A stretch of DNA of 64,000 nucleotides, from NCBI GenBank assembly GCA_964542535.1, contig CAZIUE010000004.1, positions 62,001-126,000 on the forward strand. The letters are read 5' to 3'. Position 1 is the first letter of the stretch; each line of letters opens with the position of its first letter. A model generated the notes under the pieces. That model saw only the letters and a list, made by a program, of their open reading frames with translations. It was not told where the DNA came from and made no database searches. The position numbers and the translations under genes are program-made. Shown in pieces: positions 54,831 to 64,000 of the stretch. The DNA comes from Pseudopelobacter sp964542535. Its GTDB lineage: Bacteria; Desulfobacterota; Desulfuromonadia; Geobacterales; Pseudopelobacteraceae.

Positions 54831-55904
54831 CGTGAGTAAAGCTTGCACCTGATGCAGCACCTGCTCCACCGTGATCTCCGCCATGCAGCGCGCATCCATG
54901 GGACAGGGCGGCGTGGTGCCGAAGGTGGTGCAGGGGGAACAGGCTAGGTTCCTGTTGATAACAGCGTGCCCCTCCCCCCGGGGCGCCCATTTCAGCGCCC
55001 TGCCCGGCCCGAACAGGGAAACACTCCGCACCCCCAGCCCCACGGCCAGATGCAGCACCCCCGAATCGCCGCTCACCAGCAGGCTGCTCCTGGCGAGAAC
55101 CGCCGCTGTTTCGACCAGCGACGTCCGGCCGGCCAGGTTCAGTCCGTCTCCCCCGGCCACGATCTCATCCCCCTGCCCTTTGTCATCTTTACCCCCCACC
55201 ACCACGACTGGATAGCCCTCGTCGTTCAGCGCTTCGGCCACCCGGCCGTAGCGCTCAGCCCCCCAGCGTCGTTCAGGGATGCTGGCACCGGGAAAGATCA
55301 CCACGAACGGCTTCCCGGCAAGGGGTGCCAGCAGGGCAGCCGCGGACGCCTGCGCGGCCGAGGGAACAGACAGGAAGGGAGGCTGTAACATGCTTCCGGC
55401 AATGCCCAGGGGCTCCAGGAGATGCAGGAAACTGTTCGCCTCGAAGTCGTCGTGAGAGTAGGGAATTGCATGGGTGAAGAGACGCCTGCGCTCGTTGGTT
55501 GCAAAGCCGATCAGCAGCTTCGGTCGGCAAAGGCGGGCCACCACGGCGGAGAGGCGGTGCCACTGCTCGCTGTCGATCACCAGATCGTAGGTTCCGCGAA
55601 TCGCGGAGAGGAGTTCCGAGGGAATATCGTAGCTCAGGATGCGATCAATCCCGGGACAGAAGGCAAAGGCGGCGGCATTGCGCCGCTCGGCCAGGACGAT
55701 GATGCCTGCGTAGGGAAATTTCTGTTTAAGCGCGATTATGGCGGGCACCAGCAGCACGGCATCGCCGATTCCACCGGGGCGAATGATGAGGATGGAGGAG
55801 ATCTGGTCCACGGTGCGGCTATGGAGTGGAAGACAGCGGGCAAGAACAGCGGCCGAACGCCCCACGATCCCATCCAATGCCTTGAGCAGCCGAACCCGGT
55901 TCAC
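54801..55904 (-). CDS. Heptosyltransferase-like glycosyltransferase (GT9)
   Basis: A 367-residue protein with ILIIRPGGIGDAVLLVPAI near the N-terminus and VSGDSGVLHLAVGLGVRSVSLFGP, as in LPS heptosyltransferases. The GTG start at 55904 overlaps the upstream stop as GTGA. The open frame continues far upstream through another gene and lacks family similarity there. It transfers a sugar, perhaps heptose, to LPS core or a similar glycan at the membrane. Confidence 0.82.
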   Translation of the reverse strand: MNRVRLLKALDGIVGRSAAVLARCLPLHSRTVDQISSILIIRPGGIGDAVLLVPAIIALKQKFPYAGIIVLAERRNAAAFAFCPGIDRILSYDIPSELLSAIRGTYDLVIDSEQWHRLSAVVARLCRPKLLIGFATNERRRLFTHAIPYSHDDFEANSFLHLLEPLGIAGSMLQPPFLSVPSAAQASAAALLAPLAGKPFVVIFPGASIPERRWGAERYGRVAEALNDEGYPVVVVGGKDDKGQGDEIVAGGDGLNLAGRTSLVETAAVLARSSLLVSGDSGVLHLAVGLGVRSVSLFGPGRALKWAPRGEGHAVINRNLACSPCTTFGTTPPCPMDARCMAEITVEQVLHQVQALLTPARAARSRR

Positions 55905-57265
55905 CCGCAGGTACTTCCATTGAGTGTCGGTTCGTTGCCACCATTCAGCAACCGCTCCACCACCTCCACCCCCTGCATGAAGGAGTGATCCATGTTGCCC
56001 ACCTCGTACTTCCAGGCGCCGAAGCGGCCGCGGGAATAGACGTTCTTCCCTTCCAGGAAAGACTGAATCACGGCCAGAGCCCGATCCCGCCCCAGAGTCG
56101 GCACCGGGTAAGAGTAGGGAATGTCCATCAGGTAGCGACTGACGATGTGCTGTCGCTCGTCCTCCGAAATCATGCCGGTATTGACCAATCCCTGGATCGT
56201 CTCCTCGATGACCGTCTCCTTGTCCACCGGCTTGTGGGATGAGTAGGTGGTTTCGCACATCAGGGAGAAATAGTTGTCAATGTCGCCGTTGGGGACGTTG
56301 TGGGGAGAGTAGTTGAAAAAATTGGTCACCCGGTAGAAGGGAGAATCGGATTCCGGGAAGTACATCCAGCACTTGGAATCGACCCGTTTTCCCGCAAAAC
56401 CGAGTCCTACGATCAGGCCGCCGTTGTGAACCAGGTCGCCTGAGGCATGGCGCACCACATCCGGAGCGGAGACGCACTTTCCGATGAAGGCATCCAGAGG
56501 GGTGGTGTTGATCAGGATGTCATAGCGCTCCGTACCGCCGTTGGTAAAGGTGACTGTCTTCGCCTCCGGGTCGAAGAACGCAAGCTCATGTTCGCATGAA
56601 ATACGCTCCCGCAACGGTTTCGCGATCCCCTCGAATATGGCGCCGGTGCCTCCGTACATGGGGAACTTGAAGCGGTTGTTCGGCCCCCAGTTCACGTCAT
56701 CCCGTTGTTCCGCGATATTCTTCTCGATTCGGGTCAGGTCCACCACACTCACCCGCTCGCCGAGCCATTCCTTGCCCATGGTTTCCAGCGGCACGCCCCA
56801 CACCTTTTTGTTGTACGGTTCCATGAAGTAGCGGACGATCCCCTCGCCGAAGATGGCGTCCATCCACTGGCGGAAATTCCGGGTAGCCGCGGGATGGCTG
56901 CGTTCCCTGCGCAGCCCCTCAAGGCAGAATTCCAATGCTTCGGGCGGTAGGTGGCGGATGTTGTTCTGGAAAGGGTACGGGACCCAACTCCCCATGATCC
57001 GGATCCAGCTTTCCCGGAGATGTTCATGGTAGTCGCCGCCAAGCGCCTCCTCCACCGCCCGGTCGAAGTAGTCATAGTGGGAGAAGAGCACATGGCCACC
57101 AATATCCCAGGTGAAGCCGTTGCCATCTGCGAAGGATGACGAGAGACCGCCGACATGGGATTTGCGCTCTAAGATGCGCCAGTCGGTATGGCCGAGTTTG
57201 TTGAGGTGGTATGCAGCGCCGAGGCCGGTGGGGCCGGCGCCGAGGATAAGAATCTTAGAATGCAT
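55901..57265 (-). CDS. FAD-dependent amine-oxidase/UDP-galactopyranose mutase-like protein
   Basis: A 454-residue flavoprotein with the ILGAGPTGLGAAYHL dinucleotide loop, followed by LERKSHVGGLSSSF and WDIGGHVLF segments. It ends with the FAD-tail-like GRFGAWKYEVGNMDHSFMQG. Such enzymes in polysaccharide loci rearrange or oxidise sugar nucleotides; the exact sugar is unclear. The start at 57265 is the first ATG that gives the Rossmann N-terminus. It is coupled to the GT9 gene. Confidence 0.82.
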   Translation of the reverse strand: MHSKILILGAGPTGLGAAYHLNKLGHTDWRILERKSHVGGLSSSFADGNGFTWDIGGHVLFSHYDYFDRAVEEALGGDYHEHLRESWIRIMGSWVPYPFQNNIRHLPPEALEFCLEGLRRERSHPAATRNFRQWMDAIFGEGIVRYFMEPYNKKVWGVPLETMGKEWLGERVSVVDLTRIEKNIAEQRDDVNWGPNNRFKFPMYGGTGAIFEGIAKPLRERISCEHELAFFDPEAKTVTFTNGGTERYDILINTTPLDAFIGKCVSAPDVVRHASGDLVHNGGLIVGLGFAGKRVDSKCWMYFPESDSPFYRVTNFFNYSPHNVPNGDIDNYFSLMCETTYSSHKPVDKETVIEETIQGLVNTGMISEDERQHIVSRYLMDIPYSYPVPTLGRDRALAVIQSFLEGKNVYSRGRFGAWKYEVGNMDHSFMQGVEVVERLLNGGNEPTLNGSTCG

Positions 57266-57282
57266 ACGATCTCCGCAAATAG

Positions 57283-58191
57283 TCACTTCCGTGCAAACAG
57301 GGTGATGTTGTCGCTCTTGCCGATCAGTGTGCCCAGGCCGACCAGCGGGGCGAACGGCAGGAGCGTGGCGATGCTCAGCCGCCGGTACAATTCCGCGATC
57401 TTCCCCCCTAGGCCGGCATACCGGAGAAAGCTCTCCGGATACCAGAGCGGGGACGGCGTCTGGTAGCTCCTCTCGACAATCAGGCCGGCACGGGTCAAGA
57501 GCGCCTTCAGAGAGGGGGGTGTGAAAAAATGGCAATGGTACGGAAGGACCCAGGTCCAGTGCTCCCGGAAAAGCAGCGTACCGATGCAGTCGATGTTCGG
57601 TACGATCACCAGCAACAGGCCGTTCTCCCTCAAATGCGCACGAAGGGAGGTAATGACCTGCAGAGGATTTTCGAGGTGCTCCAGCACATGCCTGATGATC
57701 ACCACGTCAAACAGGAGGTCGGTGGCGAGCCCTTCGACGAACGATTCGATAACGGTGAAGCCGTGTCGCTCGCGCGCTATCCTGGCCCGCGGCGCGGACG
57801 GCTCAAGCCCGGTGACCTCGGCGCCGTGCCGGGCCCAAATGCTTGAGGTCCAGCCGGTGCCGCAGCCGACGTCCAGGACCGTGAACCGCTTTGTTCCCAG
57901 AAGTTGCTGCGCATGGCGGATCTCCCGCTCAATGATCAGCTTCTCGTGCAGCCCTTTCAGCAGCGGGTTGTTGAACAGTTCGGCATCGTCAACCGACTCC
58001 ATTTGTCGCTCTTCGGCCTCGGGGAGCGGTATCGGCGAGGCAAACATGCCGGTGCAGGACGGGCAGGAAAATATACGTGACAACCTCCCCCTATAGTCAT
58101 AGCTGTATTCAACTGATCTCGTGAGCCGTCCGCAGGCCGGGCACTCAACGCCCGGCAGCGCCACGGTCTCTTGCAGTCTTACAAGAGCCAC
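57283..58191 (-). CDS. Class I SAM methyltransferase with zinc-ribbon N-terminus
   Basis: A 302-residue protein. CPACG and CPSC pairs (about 18-46) form a zinc ribbon, followed by LDVGCGTGWTSSIWARHG and VIIRHVLEHLENP. Such proteins often methylate or cap glycans. The start is a GTG that overlaps the upstream TAG by one base. The C-terminus is hydrophobic (LLPFAPLVGLGTL). Confidence 0.82.
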   Translation of the reverse strand: MALVRLQETVALPGVECPACGRLTRSVEYSYDYRGRLSRIFSCPSCTGMFASPIPLPEAEERQMESVDDAELFNNPLLKGLHEKLIIEREIRHAQQLLGTKRFTVLDVGCGTGWTSSIWARHGAEVTGLEPSAPRARIARERHGFTVIESFVEGLATDLLFDVVIIRHVLEHLENPLQVITSLRAHLRENGLLLVIVPNIDCIGTLLFREHWTWVLPYHCHFFTPPSLKALLTRAGLIVERSYQTPSPLWYPESFLRYAGLGGKIAELYRRLSIATLLPFAPLVGLGTLIGKSDNITLFARK

Positions 58192-59600
58192 TATCCCTTC
58201 CTCCTGCTCGAATACCCTAAGGAACGCAGATGGATAAGCGGCATGATGATGATAGCCGCCAATTCATAGAGCACCACCGCCAAAAAGAGCGAAACCGGCC
58301 GGTGACGCGGCTGCTGCAACAGCTGTCCGGTCGCATGATCCAACCGGGCAAGGCCTCGCGCTGTGGAAGCAAACGGGCTAGTCCTGTCCGACGACGGGTT
58401 GACCGCAAGGGCGTACCTTCTTCTGAGCAACTGCCGGTAGACCAGAACGTTGCGCCACAGCGCATTTCCGGACTCGAAATCGACCGGTACGACCCGCGAA
58501 ATGTCGGTGGTATCGAGCAGACCCTGACGGTCGGCCTGAATCACCACATCTATCGCTCCCACTTCTTTACAGTTAGCTGCAAGAAGCCGTACAACCCGGT
58601 TTATCTCCTCAACCGGCCCAGAATTGAGCACCAGGATATCCCCTCGCAACGATGACCACGGCAGATGAACCGGCTCAACTTCCGCGTCAGAGGGGGCGTT
58701 GATCAGGGAAAGTTTCCCCCATCGGTTGCAGAGAAAGTCTGCCAGGGCGTGAAAAGCAAGATCCCGTGCATATCCCTGATGATCAAGGATAGAAAGGGCA
58801 AAGATACGACAAGCCCGCCGGCAGAGCGTCAGGAGTGCCCGGAGCCGCACGAGACCGCGGGTATGTTTGCTGACCGTCAACAAAGGGTTCCTTATGCCGT
58901 AATAGTTGTCGACTGCCAGAGACCGCTTTTCAGTGAACGGCGGATGGTAGATCACCGAATGGTTGACAGCCACCACCCGATAGCCAGCCTGGGAAAACGA
59001 CGCGCCCCAGTCCATGTCATCCCAAAGAAGGAAATAACGCTCGTCCATGATACCGACCTGTTGCAGCGCTGAAACCCTGAACAGCGCGGAGCAGATAGCG
59101 ACGTACTCCACATCGAACAGTCCGGGATCGTTGCCGGGATTGGCAACATTACGGTTGACCGGAACAACCGACGCAGTGCGCCAGTCAATATGCGCGCCGG
59201 TCTCGACAATATGGGCCGGATCATGGGAATTGAGGATCTTTGATCCTGCAACACCAATCGAAGCATCCTTCTCCATGGTCTTCACCAGCGAGGATAATGC
59301 CCCAGATGCGACCGTCGCATCGTTGTCCAGCAGCCAAATATATTCCTGTTCGAGGTTCTCCAAGGCATATCGTACACCGGTGTTAAAACCACCCGTGCCA
59401 CCAAGGTTAACCGGATTCTCGATCAGAATGACATTAAGAGGATGGGTCTTTATTGCAGCAACAGAATCGTCTGTGGAGGCGTTATCAATAACAATCACTC
59501 GGAGGGAATCATAAACAAGGCGGGAAACCGAATTTAATAGAGTAATGAGGTCATCTTTGCGATTCCAGTTGACGATGACGGCTGTTACGTTAGGTGTCAT
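58191..59600 (-). CDS. Family 2 glycosyltransferase with C-terminal extension
   Basis: A 469-residue protein with a GT-A core: AVIVNWNRKDDLITLLNSV, VIDNASTDDSV and the DxD-like LLDNDATVASG. An extra C-terminal domain of about 170 residues ends in a membrane helix (LFLAVVLYELAAIIIMPLI). Rhamnosyl or galactofuranosyl transfer is typical of this subgroup. It overlaps the upstream gene by four bases. Confidence 0.84.
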   Translation of the reverse strand: MTPNVTAVIVNWNRKDDLITLLNSVSRLVYDSLRVIVIDNASTDDSVAAIKTHPLNVILIENPVNLGGTGGFNTGVRYALENLEQEYIWLLDNDATVASGALSSLVKTMEKDASIGVAGSKILNSHDPAHIVETGAHIDWRTASVVPVNRNVANPGNDPGLFDVEYVAICSALFRVSALQQVGIMDERYFLLWDDMDWGASFSQAGYRVVAVNHSVIYHPPFTEKRSLAVDNYYGIRNPLLTVSKHTRGLVRLRALLTLCRRACRIFALSILDHQGYARDLAFHALADFLCNRWGKLSLINAPSDAEVEPVHLPWSSLRGDILVLNSGPVEEINRVVRLLAANCKEVGAIDVVIQADRQGLLDTTDISRVVPVDFESGNALWRNVLVYRQLLRRRYALAVNPSSDRTSPFASTARGLARLDHATGQLLQQPRHRPVSLFLAVVLYELAAIIIMPLIHLRSLGYSSRRKG

Positions 59601-60646
59601 GAGCGCCTTTCGATACTGCGCAGAAGGTAATCCATACGCTGCACCAAGGTATGGTCACGCCTGACCCTTTCATGGCCGGCAGAGGCAATTGCAGAGCGTT
59701 CCGACTCGTTTTCCAAGAAGTAGGCCACCTTGTTTCTAAGGTCACACTCGTCAGAAAAGGTTACCAGTTCCTTTCCCACGCTGAAATATTTGGACAGCCC
59801 CGGCTTGTCATCCACCATCTGGAAAGCGCCAGTGGCGGGAATCTCGAACAGACGGTAATTGCCGCCGTTCTGCTCGAAACTGCGGTGGATGTTCAGCACA
59901 ATTTTCGCGGATTTATAGATACGCACCAGGTCGTCACCATAGGCATTGCCGCGGTGAAATATCTTCAAGGGAGTATTGAAATCACCGATGTTCCAACTCC
60001 AGATACCGAGATTAAAATCACTGAGAGCCATCAGATATTTTTCCCGGTGGGAGTCGAACAGCCCAGCGAAGCAGACATCGACACCGTTCCGTGCCTGACA
60101 TTCCGAATCCGGAACGATTGTGTCGAAATGATCCACATCGCAGCCAAGCGGCAGCACGCAAAGATTGTCTATCCCTAAAACTCGTTCGTAGTACTCCTGG
60201 TATGACGTATCATAATACAGAGTTCTGTCCGATACTCTCAGCAGGTCATGTATTCCAGATGACACCTGTGATGGATGCTGGCCAAGCCAGACAAAAACCT
60301 TTGTCCCCATCGCTCGAATCTTTGGGATAATTCGAGAAACGTAGCATGTGTCAAACAGATGCAGCAACAGGAGATCCGGCTGAAACGCTTCCACCTCAAC
60401 CAACAACTGTTTCATGAGTAGCAAATCGTGGGGCGCATCGATAAGCTTTTTCAGATAACGCCGCAACACACTGTAATCATTTATCAATGCATTCGGTACA
60501 AATGGGTTGTAAATGTTCTCAGTCGTTCGGACAATCCTCGTCACATGGCCTAGTTTGCCCAATGACCGGGCAAGCCCGGAAAAATAATCGCTGATGAACA
60601 GAGTAATTCTGTCAAATTGTACGGGAGCTGCCAGGAGTATTTTCAT
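59597..60646 (-). CDS. CgeB-like glycosyltransferase
   Basis: A 349-residue protein with the GT-B-like ILLAAPVQFDRITLFISDYF start, and the family C-terminal block RLFEIPATGAFQMVDDKPGLSKYF that resembles CgeB/Glyco_trans_1_2 proteins. It lacks membrane segments. It probably transfers a sugar from a nucleotide donor to the growing repeat unit. Its N-terminus overlaps a possible small gene. Confidence 0.75.
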   Translation of the reverse strand: MKILLAAPVQFDRITLFISDYFSGLARSLGKLGHVTRIVRTTENIYNPFVPNALINDYSVLRRYLKKLIDAPHDLLLMKQLLVEVEAFQPDLLLLHLFDTCYVSRIIPKIRAMGTKVFVWLGQHPSQVSSGIHDLLRVSDRTLYYDTSYQEYYERVLGIDNLCVLPLGCDVDHFDTIVPDSECQARNGVDVCFAGLFDSHREKYLMALSDFNLGIWSWNIGDFNTPLKIFHRGNAYGDDLVRIYKSAKIVLNIHRSFEQNGGNYRLFEIPATGAFQMVDDKPGLSKYFSVGKELVTFSDECDLRNKVAYFLENESERSAIASAGHERVRRDHTLVQRMDYLLRSIERRS

Positions 60647-60800
60647 GTAAATCCAAGTGGATCTGCCTGAGGCGTTTGTCGATTACCAAGGCAAGCAGTG
60701 AGCGACCCCATGACAGGATAACCAAAACTAGAATCAGAGGAGCAACCGCAATAGCCCTGAAACGAAGCAGCCAGAGTCTGACATCACTCATGTCGGTCAT
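60612..60800 (-). CDS. Possible small membrane protein
   Basis: A 62-residue frame with one strong helix (AIAVAPLILVLVILSWGRSLL). It sits between the methyltransferase stop (60843) and the CgeB-like start and overlaps the latter by 35 bases. No good SD is seen. It could be a leftover from a longer gene or a real small protein. Confidence 0.35.
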   Translation of the reverse strand: MTDMSDVRLWLLRFRAIAVAPLILVLVILSWGRSLLALVIDKRLRQIHLDLHENTPGSSRTI

Positions 60801-60842
60801 GCACCATATCGATCATGCTTTCACCGAATGTACAGGAGCCCA

Positions 60843-61616
60843 TCAGTCCGACACCCTTCCACCGGCACAGACACTCCAGGTATCGAACCCCGGCTCTCTT
60901 CCGGTCATCCATTCAACGGCAACAACCGGCCTCATCCCGTGTCGCGCAAACAGGGCGGAAATTTCCGGCATGAACAGGTAACGCATGCGATGACACTCCC
61001 TGAGAATGCTCAGGGCCTGGGTCCGGCGGTCGACAATATGAACCTCATAATTAACGTCAACCACATTATCGTTGGGGCGCATCAACGGTTCCGCGATCCT
61101 GGTGATTTCCAGTTCGTCGTCCGCAAGTCGCTTGACCCGGACCGTCGGCCGATCGTCGAGCACAGCCGGGCCGTACCAGCAGTCGAACAGAAACAGCCCT
61201 CCCGGTTTCAGGTGTGCGCGGGCCGTCGCAAAAAGGCGATCGAGGTCGTCGTTGGCGGTCATATAGCTGGCAACGTGAAAAAGAGCGATAACCGCGTCGA
61301 ACCGCTCATCCAGACGGACATCCCGGACATCGCCGCAGGAAAAGGACAACCGGTCCTGCAGATCCTCTGCCAAGGCAAGGCGCCGCTTTTCCGCATCCGC
61401 CAGCATCCCCTCGCTCCGGTCTATGCCATGAAGCCGGAAACCTCTTCTTGCCAGCAGTTCCGCGTGACGCCCGGTGCCGCAACCAAGTTCGAGGATTGTC
61501 GTTGCCGCGGAGCAATGAGCCCTGACCAACTGCTCGACGAAACCGACCTCTGACGCATACTCCTTGTCCCGGTAGAGCAGGTCATAGTACCGCGAATAAT
61601 CGGCGAAAACGGTCAT
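60843..61616 (-). CDS. Class I SAM methyltransferase
   Basis: A 257-residue protein with ILELGCGTGRHAELLARRGF and GIDRSEGMLADAEKR (motifs I and II). Its ATG overlaps the aminotransferase stop (ATGA). In this setting it probably methylates an amino or hydroxyl group of a nucleotide sugar or glycan. Confidence 0.82.
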   Translation of the reverse strand: MTVFADYSRYYDLLYRDKEYASEVGFVEQLVRAHCSAATTILELGCGTGRHAELLARRGFRLHGIDRSEGMLADAEKRRLALAEDLQDRLSFSCGDVRDVRLDERFDAVIALFHVASYMTANDDLDRLFATARAHLKPGGLFLFDCWYGPAVLDDRPTVRVKRLADDELEITRIAEPLMRPNDNVVDVNYEVHIVDRRTQALSILRECHRMRYLFMPEISALFARHGMRPVVAVEWMTGREPGFDTWSVCAGGRVSD

Positions 61617-62722
61617 GAGAAGATCTCCCGTACCTCGTGGCAGACGACGTCCATCTGGCTGTCGGTGAGCGCGAGCCCGCTGGGGAGGTAGAAACCACGC
61701 CGGGCGATCCGCTCCGCAATCGGGTAGTGCTCGCCGGCAAATAGCCCCATCCGCCAGAAGACCGGCTGTTCGTGCATCGGCCAGAAAAAAGGGCGGGTAC
61801 CGATGCCGCGCTCACCCAGGAGGCGCATCGCCTGTTCGGCGTCCATCGACACGGCATCGTCGATGACTACACCATAGACCCAGTAGATATTTTCGGAATA
61901 GCCGGTCTCCGACAGCGGCAACTGGAGCCCGCTCACCCCTTGCAGTAATTCCGTGTACCGCCGACCCATCAGGCGTTTGCGCTCCGCAAAAATGTTCAGC
62001 TGCTCAAGCTGGGCCAGGCCGAGGGCAGCCTGGAGGTTGGTCATCCTGAAATTGAAGCCGAGCTCTTCATGGACGAACCTTTTTTTTGCCTGAAAACAGA
62101 GGTTCCGGAGAGAGCGACACTTCTCGGCAAGCCCATCGTCGTCCGTGACAATCATCCCTCCCTCGCCTGTGGTCACGTGCTTGTTGGGGTAAAAGCTGAA
62201 GGTAGAAATGTCGCCGAATGAGCCGCAGGGACGGTCCCGGTAGGCCAGTCCGTGCGCCTCGGCAGCATCCTCGATCACTCTGAGCCCGTATCTCCGGGCG
62301 AGGTCGAGCAGAGGGTCCATGTCGACCGGCAGCCCGTAGATATGGACCACCATGATCGCCTTGGTGCGGGGGGTGATCCGTCCTTCGATCCGTGAGATAT
62401 CCATGGTCCAGGTGAGCGGGTCGCTGTCCACAACCACGGGCCGCCCCCCGGCACGAACGACTGGAGCGGCGCAGGATATGATGGTGAACGTCGGCATGAT
62501 CACCTCATCGCCCGGACCGATACCAACAGCGGCAAGTGCGGCCTCCAAGGCAGCCGAGCCGTTGCAGACGGCGATGCCGTGCCGACGCCCCACCCGGGCA
62601 GCGAATTTCTCCTCGAACTCCTTCACGAACGGCCCTTCTGAGGAGATCCAGCCGGTGTCAATGCACTCTAGGAGATATTTCTTCTCGTTACCGTCCAGCA
62701 GCGGTTCATTGACGGGGATCAT
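61613..62722 (-). CDS. DegT/DnrJ/EryC1/StrS sugar aminotransferase
   Basis: PLP enzyme of 369 residues. It has the PVNEPLLDGNEKKYLLECIDTG start and the PLP Lys in SFYPNKHVTTGEGGM. It adds an amino group to a keto-sugar nucleotide. It overlaps the cupin gene ahead of it (ATGA) and the methyltransferase gene behind it. Confidence 0.88.
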   Translation of the reverse strand: MIPVNEPLLDGNEKKYLLECIDTGWISSEGPFVKEFEEKFAARVGRRHGIAVCNGSAALEAALAAVGIGPGDEVIMPTFTIISCAAPVVRAGGRPVVVDSDPLTWTMDISRIEGRITPRTKAIMVVHIYGLPVDMDPLLDLARRYGLRVIEDAAEAHGLAYRDRPCGSFGDISTFSFYPNKHVTTGEGGMIVTDDDGLAEKCRSLRNLCFQAKKRFVHEELGFNFRMTNLQAALGLAQLEQLNIFAERKRLMGRRYTELLQGVSGLQLPLSETGYSENIYWVYGVVIDDAVSMDAEQAMRLLGERGIGTRPFFWPMHEQPVFWRMGLFAGEHYPIAERIARRGFYLPSGLALTDSQMDVVCHEVREIFS

Positions 62723-63126
62723 TGTTCTTTACCCTTGAAGCGTGTCTTGTCTTGATCACCGGCATAGGGACCCTGCTTGACTTCTATCATTTCGATCTCC
62801 TCCAGGACCTCAAAGCCATGGCCACCGGAAGCGAGGAGAATGACGTCCCCGGCGTCAAGGGTGCGGCTCTCTAGATAGATACACTCGTCGTCGTAGAAAT
62901 CGACCCTCAACCTACCTCTCTTGATGACAAGCACCTCTTGGGTGTACTTGACTTCACGGGGCACCGGATTGTGAATATGGGGGTCAATAACCTTACCAAC
63001 GGAATGACTCATATACGCCAACTGCTGCGAAAAATTGTCGGGAGTGAAGAAATGGACCCCCTTGACAGAGAAATCCTTTCTTATGATTATTGCGAGAAGC
63101 TCCCCATCGTTATACACATTTTCCAT
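62719..63126 (-). CDS. Cupin-fold sugar-modifying protein
   Basis: A 135-residue beta-rich protein with a cupin-like HIHNPVPREVKYTQEVLVIKRG segment and the second motif GDVILLASGGHGFEV. It may be an isomerase or epimerase for the keto-sugar used by the adjacent aminotransferase, as in FdtA- or WxcM-like neighbours, but homology is not certain. Confidence 0.62.
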   Translation of the reverse strand: MENVYNDGELLAIIIRKDFSVKGVHFFTPDNFSQQLAYMSHSVGKVIDPHIHNPVPREVKYTQEVLVIKRGRLRVDFYDDECIYLESRTLDAGDVILLASGGHGFEVLEEIEMIEVKQGPYAGDQDKTRFKGKEQ

Positions 63127-63136
63127 GCGGTCTCCT

Positions 63137-64000
63137 TCACTCTGCAGTTGAAGTATTCTTGCCTAGCTGAAAAGGGAGACTCCATCCTGTCAAATCGCTC
63201 AATCCCCTGTAGCAGACCAACAGTGTACCCCACAGCTTCCATCTCCAGGGAGCTGCCATCCAAACAAACAATAGCCAGTGGATCGGATTGCGATGGCATC
63301 GGTTCGAGACCATGAAACGAATCCTGTCAACGCAGCGATCCGGCATTTTTTTTAAGTTTCCGGCCGGATCGGGTGTCCTTAACGAAAGAGAAGGGGCAGC
63401 AGCAAACCGCACTCCTTTACGCTTGGCACGAATGGTAAACTCGTAGTCAGACAAATAATGGGGAAGCAACAATGGGTAAAAGGTTCCGATTTTCATCAAT
63501 GTGGCACATGACAGATATATACCTCTGGTAGAAAAGCAATCGGCCTCCCTTTCCCCGCCAATCACACTGCCCGTAAGGCTAAACCAGTCAAAACGTATGC
63601 CTGCATCCACCAAGTGCCCATGTTCAGAGTCATATCCATATGGTTTCACAATCTGGTCAGGCCCGGACATGACTTTCTCAACGCCTTGTTCGAGAAAACC
63701 CGCCGCAAATTCGGTATCATCGTTGATAATCAGTACTACCGTGTCGCCGGGACAGCCGGCAGACAGGATCCAGTCAATACCTTTTTGTAATGACCTGGCC
63801 CACCACCAGTTCCCGTCACCCCGTATAATAGTCAGCCTGCTGGTGAGGTCAGCGGCCATTTCAGACGTGCCGTCTTCAGAACCGTCATCGATTAATAGCA
63901 GGTGCCACTCTTGAAAAGACTGATTCAAGAGACATGTGATAAACGTTCTGGTGACTTCTTTACGATTATGAACCGGTACAACTATATAGAGGCGGGGGGG
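63137..64000 (-). CDS. Family 2 glycosyltransferase, 5' end cut by window
   Basis: Visible for 287 codons; the frame is open to base 64000 and the start lies outside. It begins with PPRLYIVVPVHNRKEVTRTF, then LLIDDGSEDGTSE, a DxD-like NDDTE, and the C-terminal Trp-rich helix. This is a GT-A fold glycosyltransferase. It heads the visible part of the leftward polysaccharide run. Confidence 0.8.
   Translation of the reverse strand, partial: PPRLYIVVPVHNRKEVTRTFITCLLNQSFQEWHLLLIDDGSEDGTSEMAADLTSRLTIIRGDGNWWWARSLQKGIDWILSAGCPGDTVVLIINDDTEFAAGFLEQGVEKVMSGPDQIVKPYGYDSEHGHLVDAGIRFDWFSLTGSVIGGEREADCFSTRGIYLSCATLMKIGTFYPLLLPHYLSDYEFTIRAKRKGVRFAAAPSLSLRTPDPAGNLKKMPDRCVDRIRFMVSNRCHRNPIHWLLFVWMAAPWRWKLWGTLLVCYRGLSDLTGWSLPFQLGKNTSTAE

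Noticed and set aside
54801..56258. A 485-residue version of the heptosyltransferase
   Set aside because: The added N-terminus is read through the upstream flavoprotein gene in another frame and has no family similarity.

Overview
The window is GC-rich bacterial DNA. Its gene content and repeats resemble a Geobacter/Pelobacter-type member of the Desulfuromonadales/Geobacterales; this placement is inferred from gene content, since no marker search was possible. It reads as a core-genome left arm (1-20.3 kb), an apparent 26-kb genomic island integrated at tRNA-His (20.26-46.38 kb), and a core right arm with biotin and cell-surface polysaccharide genes (46.4-64 kb).

Left arm. Genes for lipoprotein maturation (lnt, partial) and peptide release (prfB with its programmed +1 frameshift) come first. 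They are followed by a cell-wall hydrolase, a DUF1015 protein and a sirtuin, then the classic block rpsB-tsf-pyrH-frr-uppS-cdsA-dxr-rseP. cdsA seems to start at a rare ATC codon. After a repeat-filled gap come a DMT exporter, a small membrane protein, a CCA-adding/poly(A) polymerase, an ABC-2 exporter pair, a lipoprotein, asnS, a DUF503 protein and tRNA-His. asnS and the lipoprotein gene are preceded by two nearly identical sigma-70 promoters.

Island. A 19-bp copy of the tRNA-His 3' end recurs 26 kb downstream, beside a decayed tyrosine-recombinase fragment. Between the copies lies almost a complete inorganic- and organo-sulfur assimilation system. It holds sulfate uptake (sbp, cysT, cysW, cysA), ATP sulfurylase (cysD, cysN), APS reductase (cysH) and a siroheme/ferredoxin-type sulfite reductase. 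It also holds TusA, a ThiF-like E1 enzyme with a ThiS-like carrier ending in GG plus two residues, a sulfonate-type ABC importer (ssuABC-like), cysteine synthase (cysK) with a YezD-like protein, and an Rrf2 regulator whose promoter carries palindromes. A PP-loop tRNA-thiolation-like protein, a diguanylate cyclase, a DUF2325 protein, a hydrolase and an XdhC protein are also aboard. A divergent CO-dehydrogenase-like protein sits between cysN and ssuA and lacks one family-typical active-site Cys and part of the His relay. The island shows decay: an istA-cysE chimera, a NifB-like radical-SAM pseudogene that has lost two of its three cluster cysteines, an ASKHA/DUF4445 remnant, and ISL3 and integrase remnants.

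Right arm. A lipoprotein gene is followed by a leftward bioF-bioH-bioC block. Next come GDP-mannose and dTDP-rhamnose genes (manC, a separate cupin isomerase, rfbD, rfbB), a lysozyme-like transglycosylase, and a long leftward chain of glycosyltransferases, methyltransferases, an aminotransferase and a sugar-modifying cupin. That chain looks like an O-antigen or exopolysaccharide locus and continues beyond the window. Many junctions in it are ATGA, TGATG or GTGA overlaps, which suggests translational coupling.
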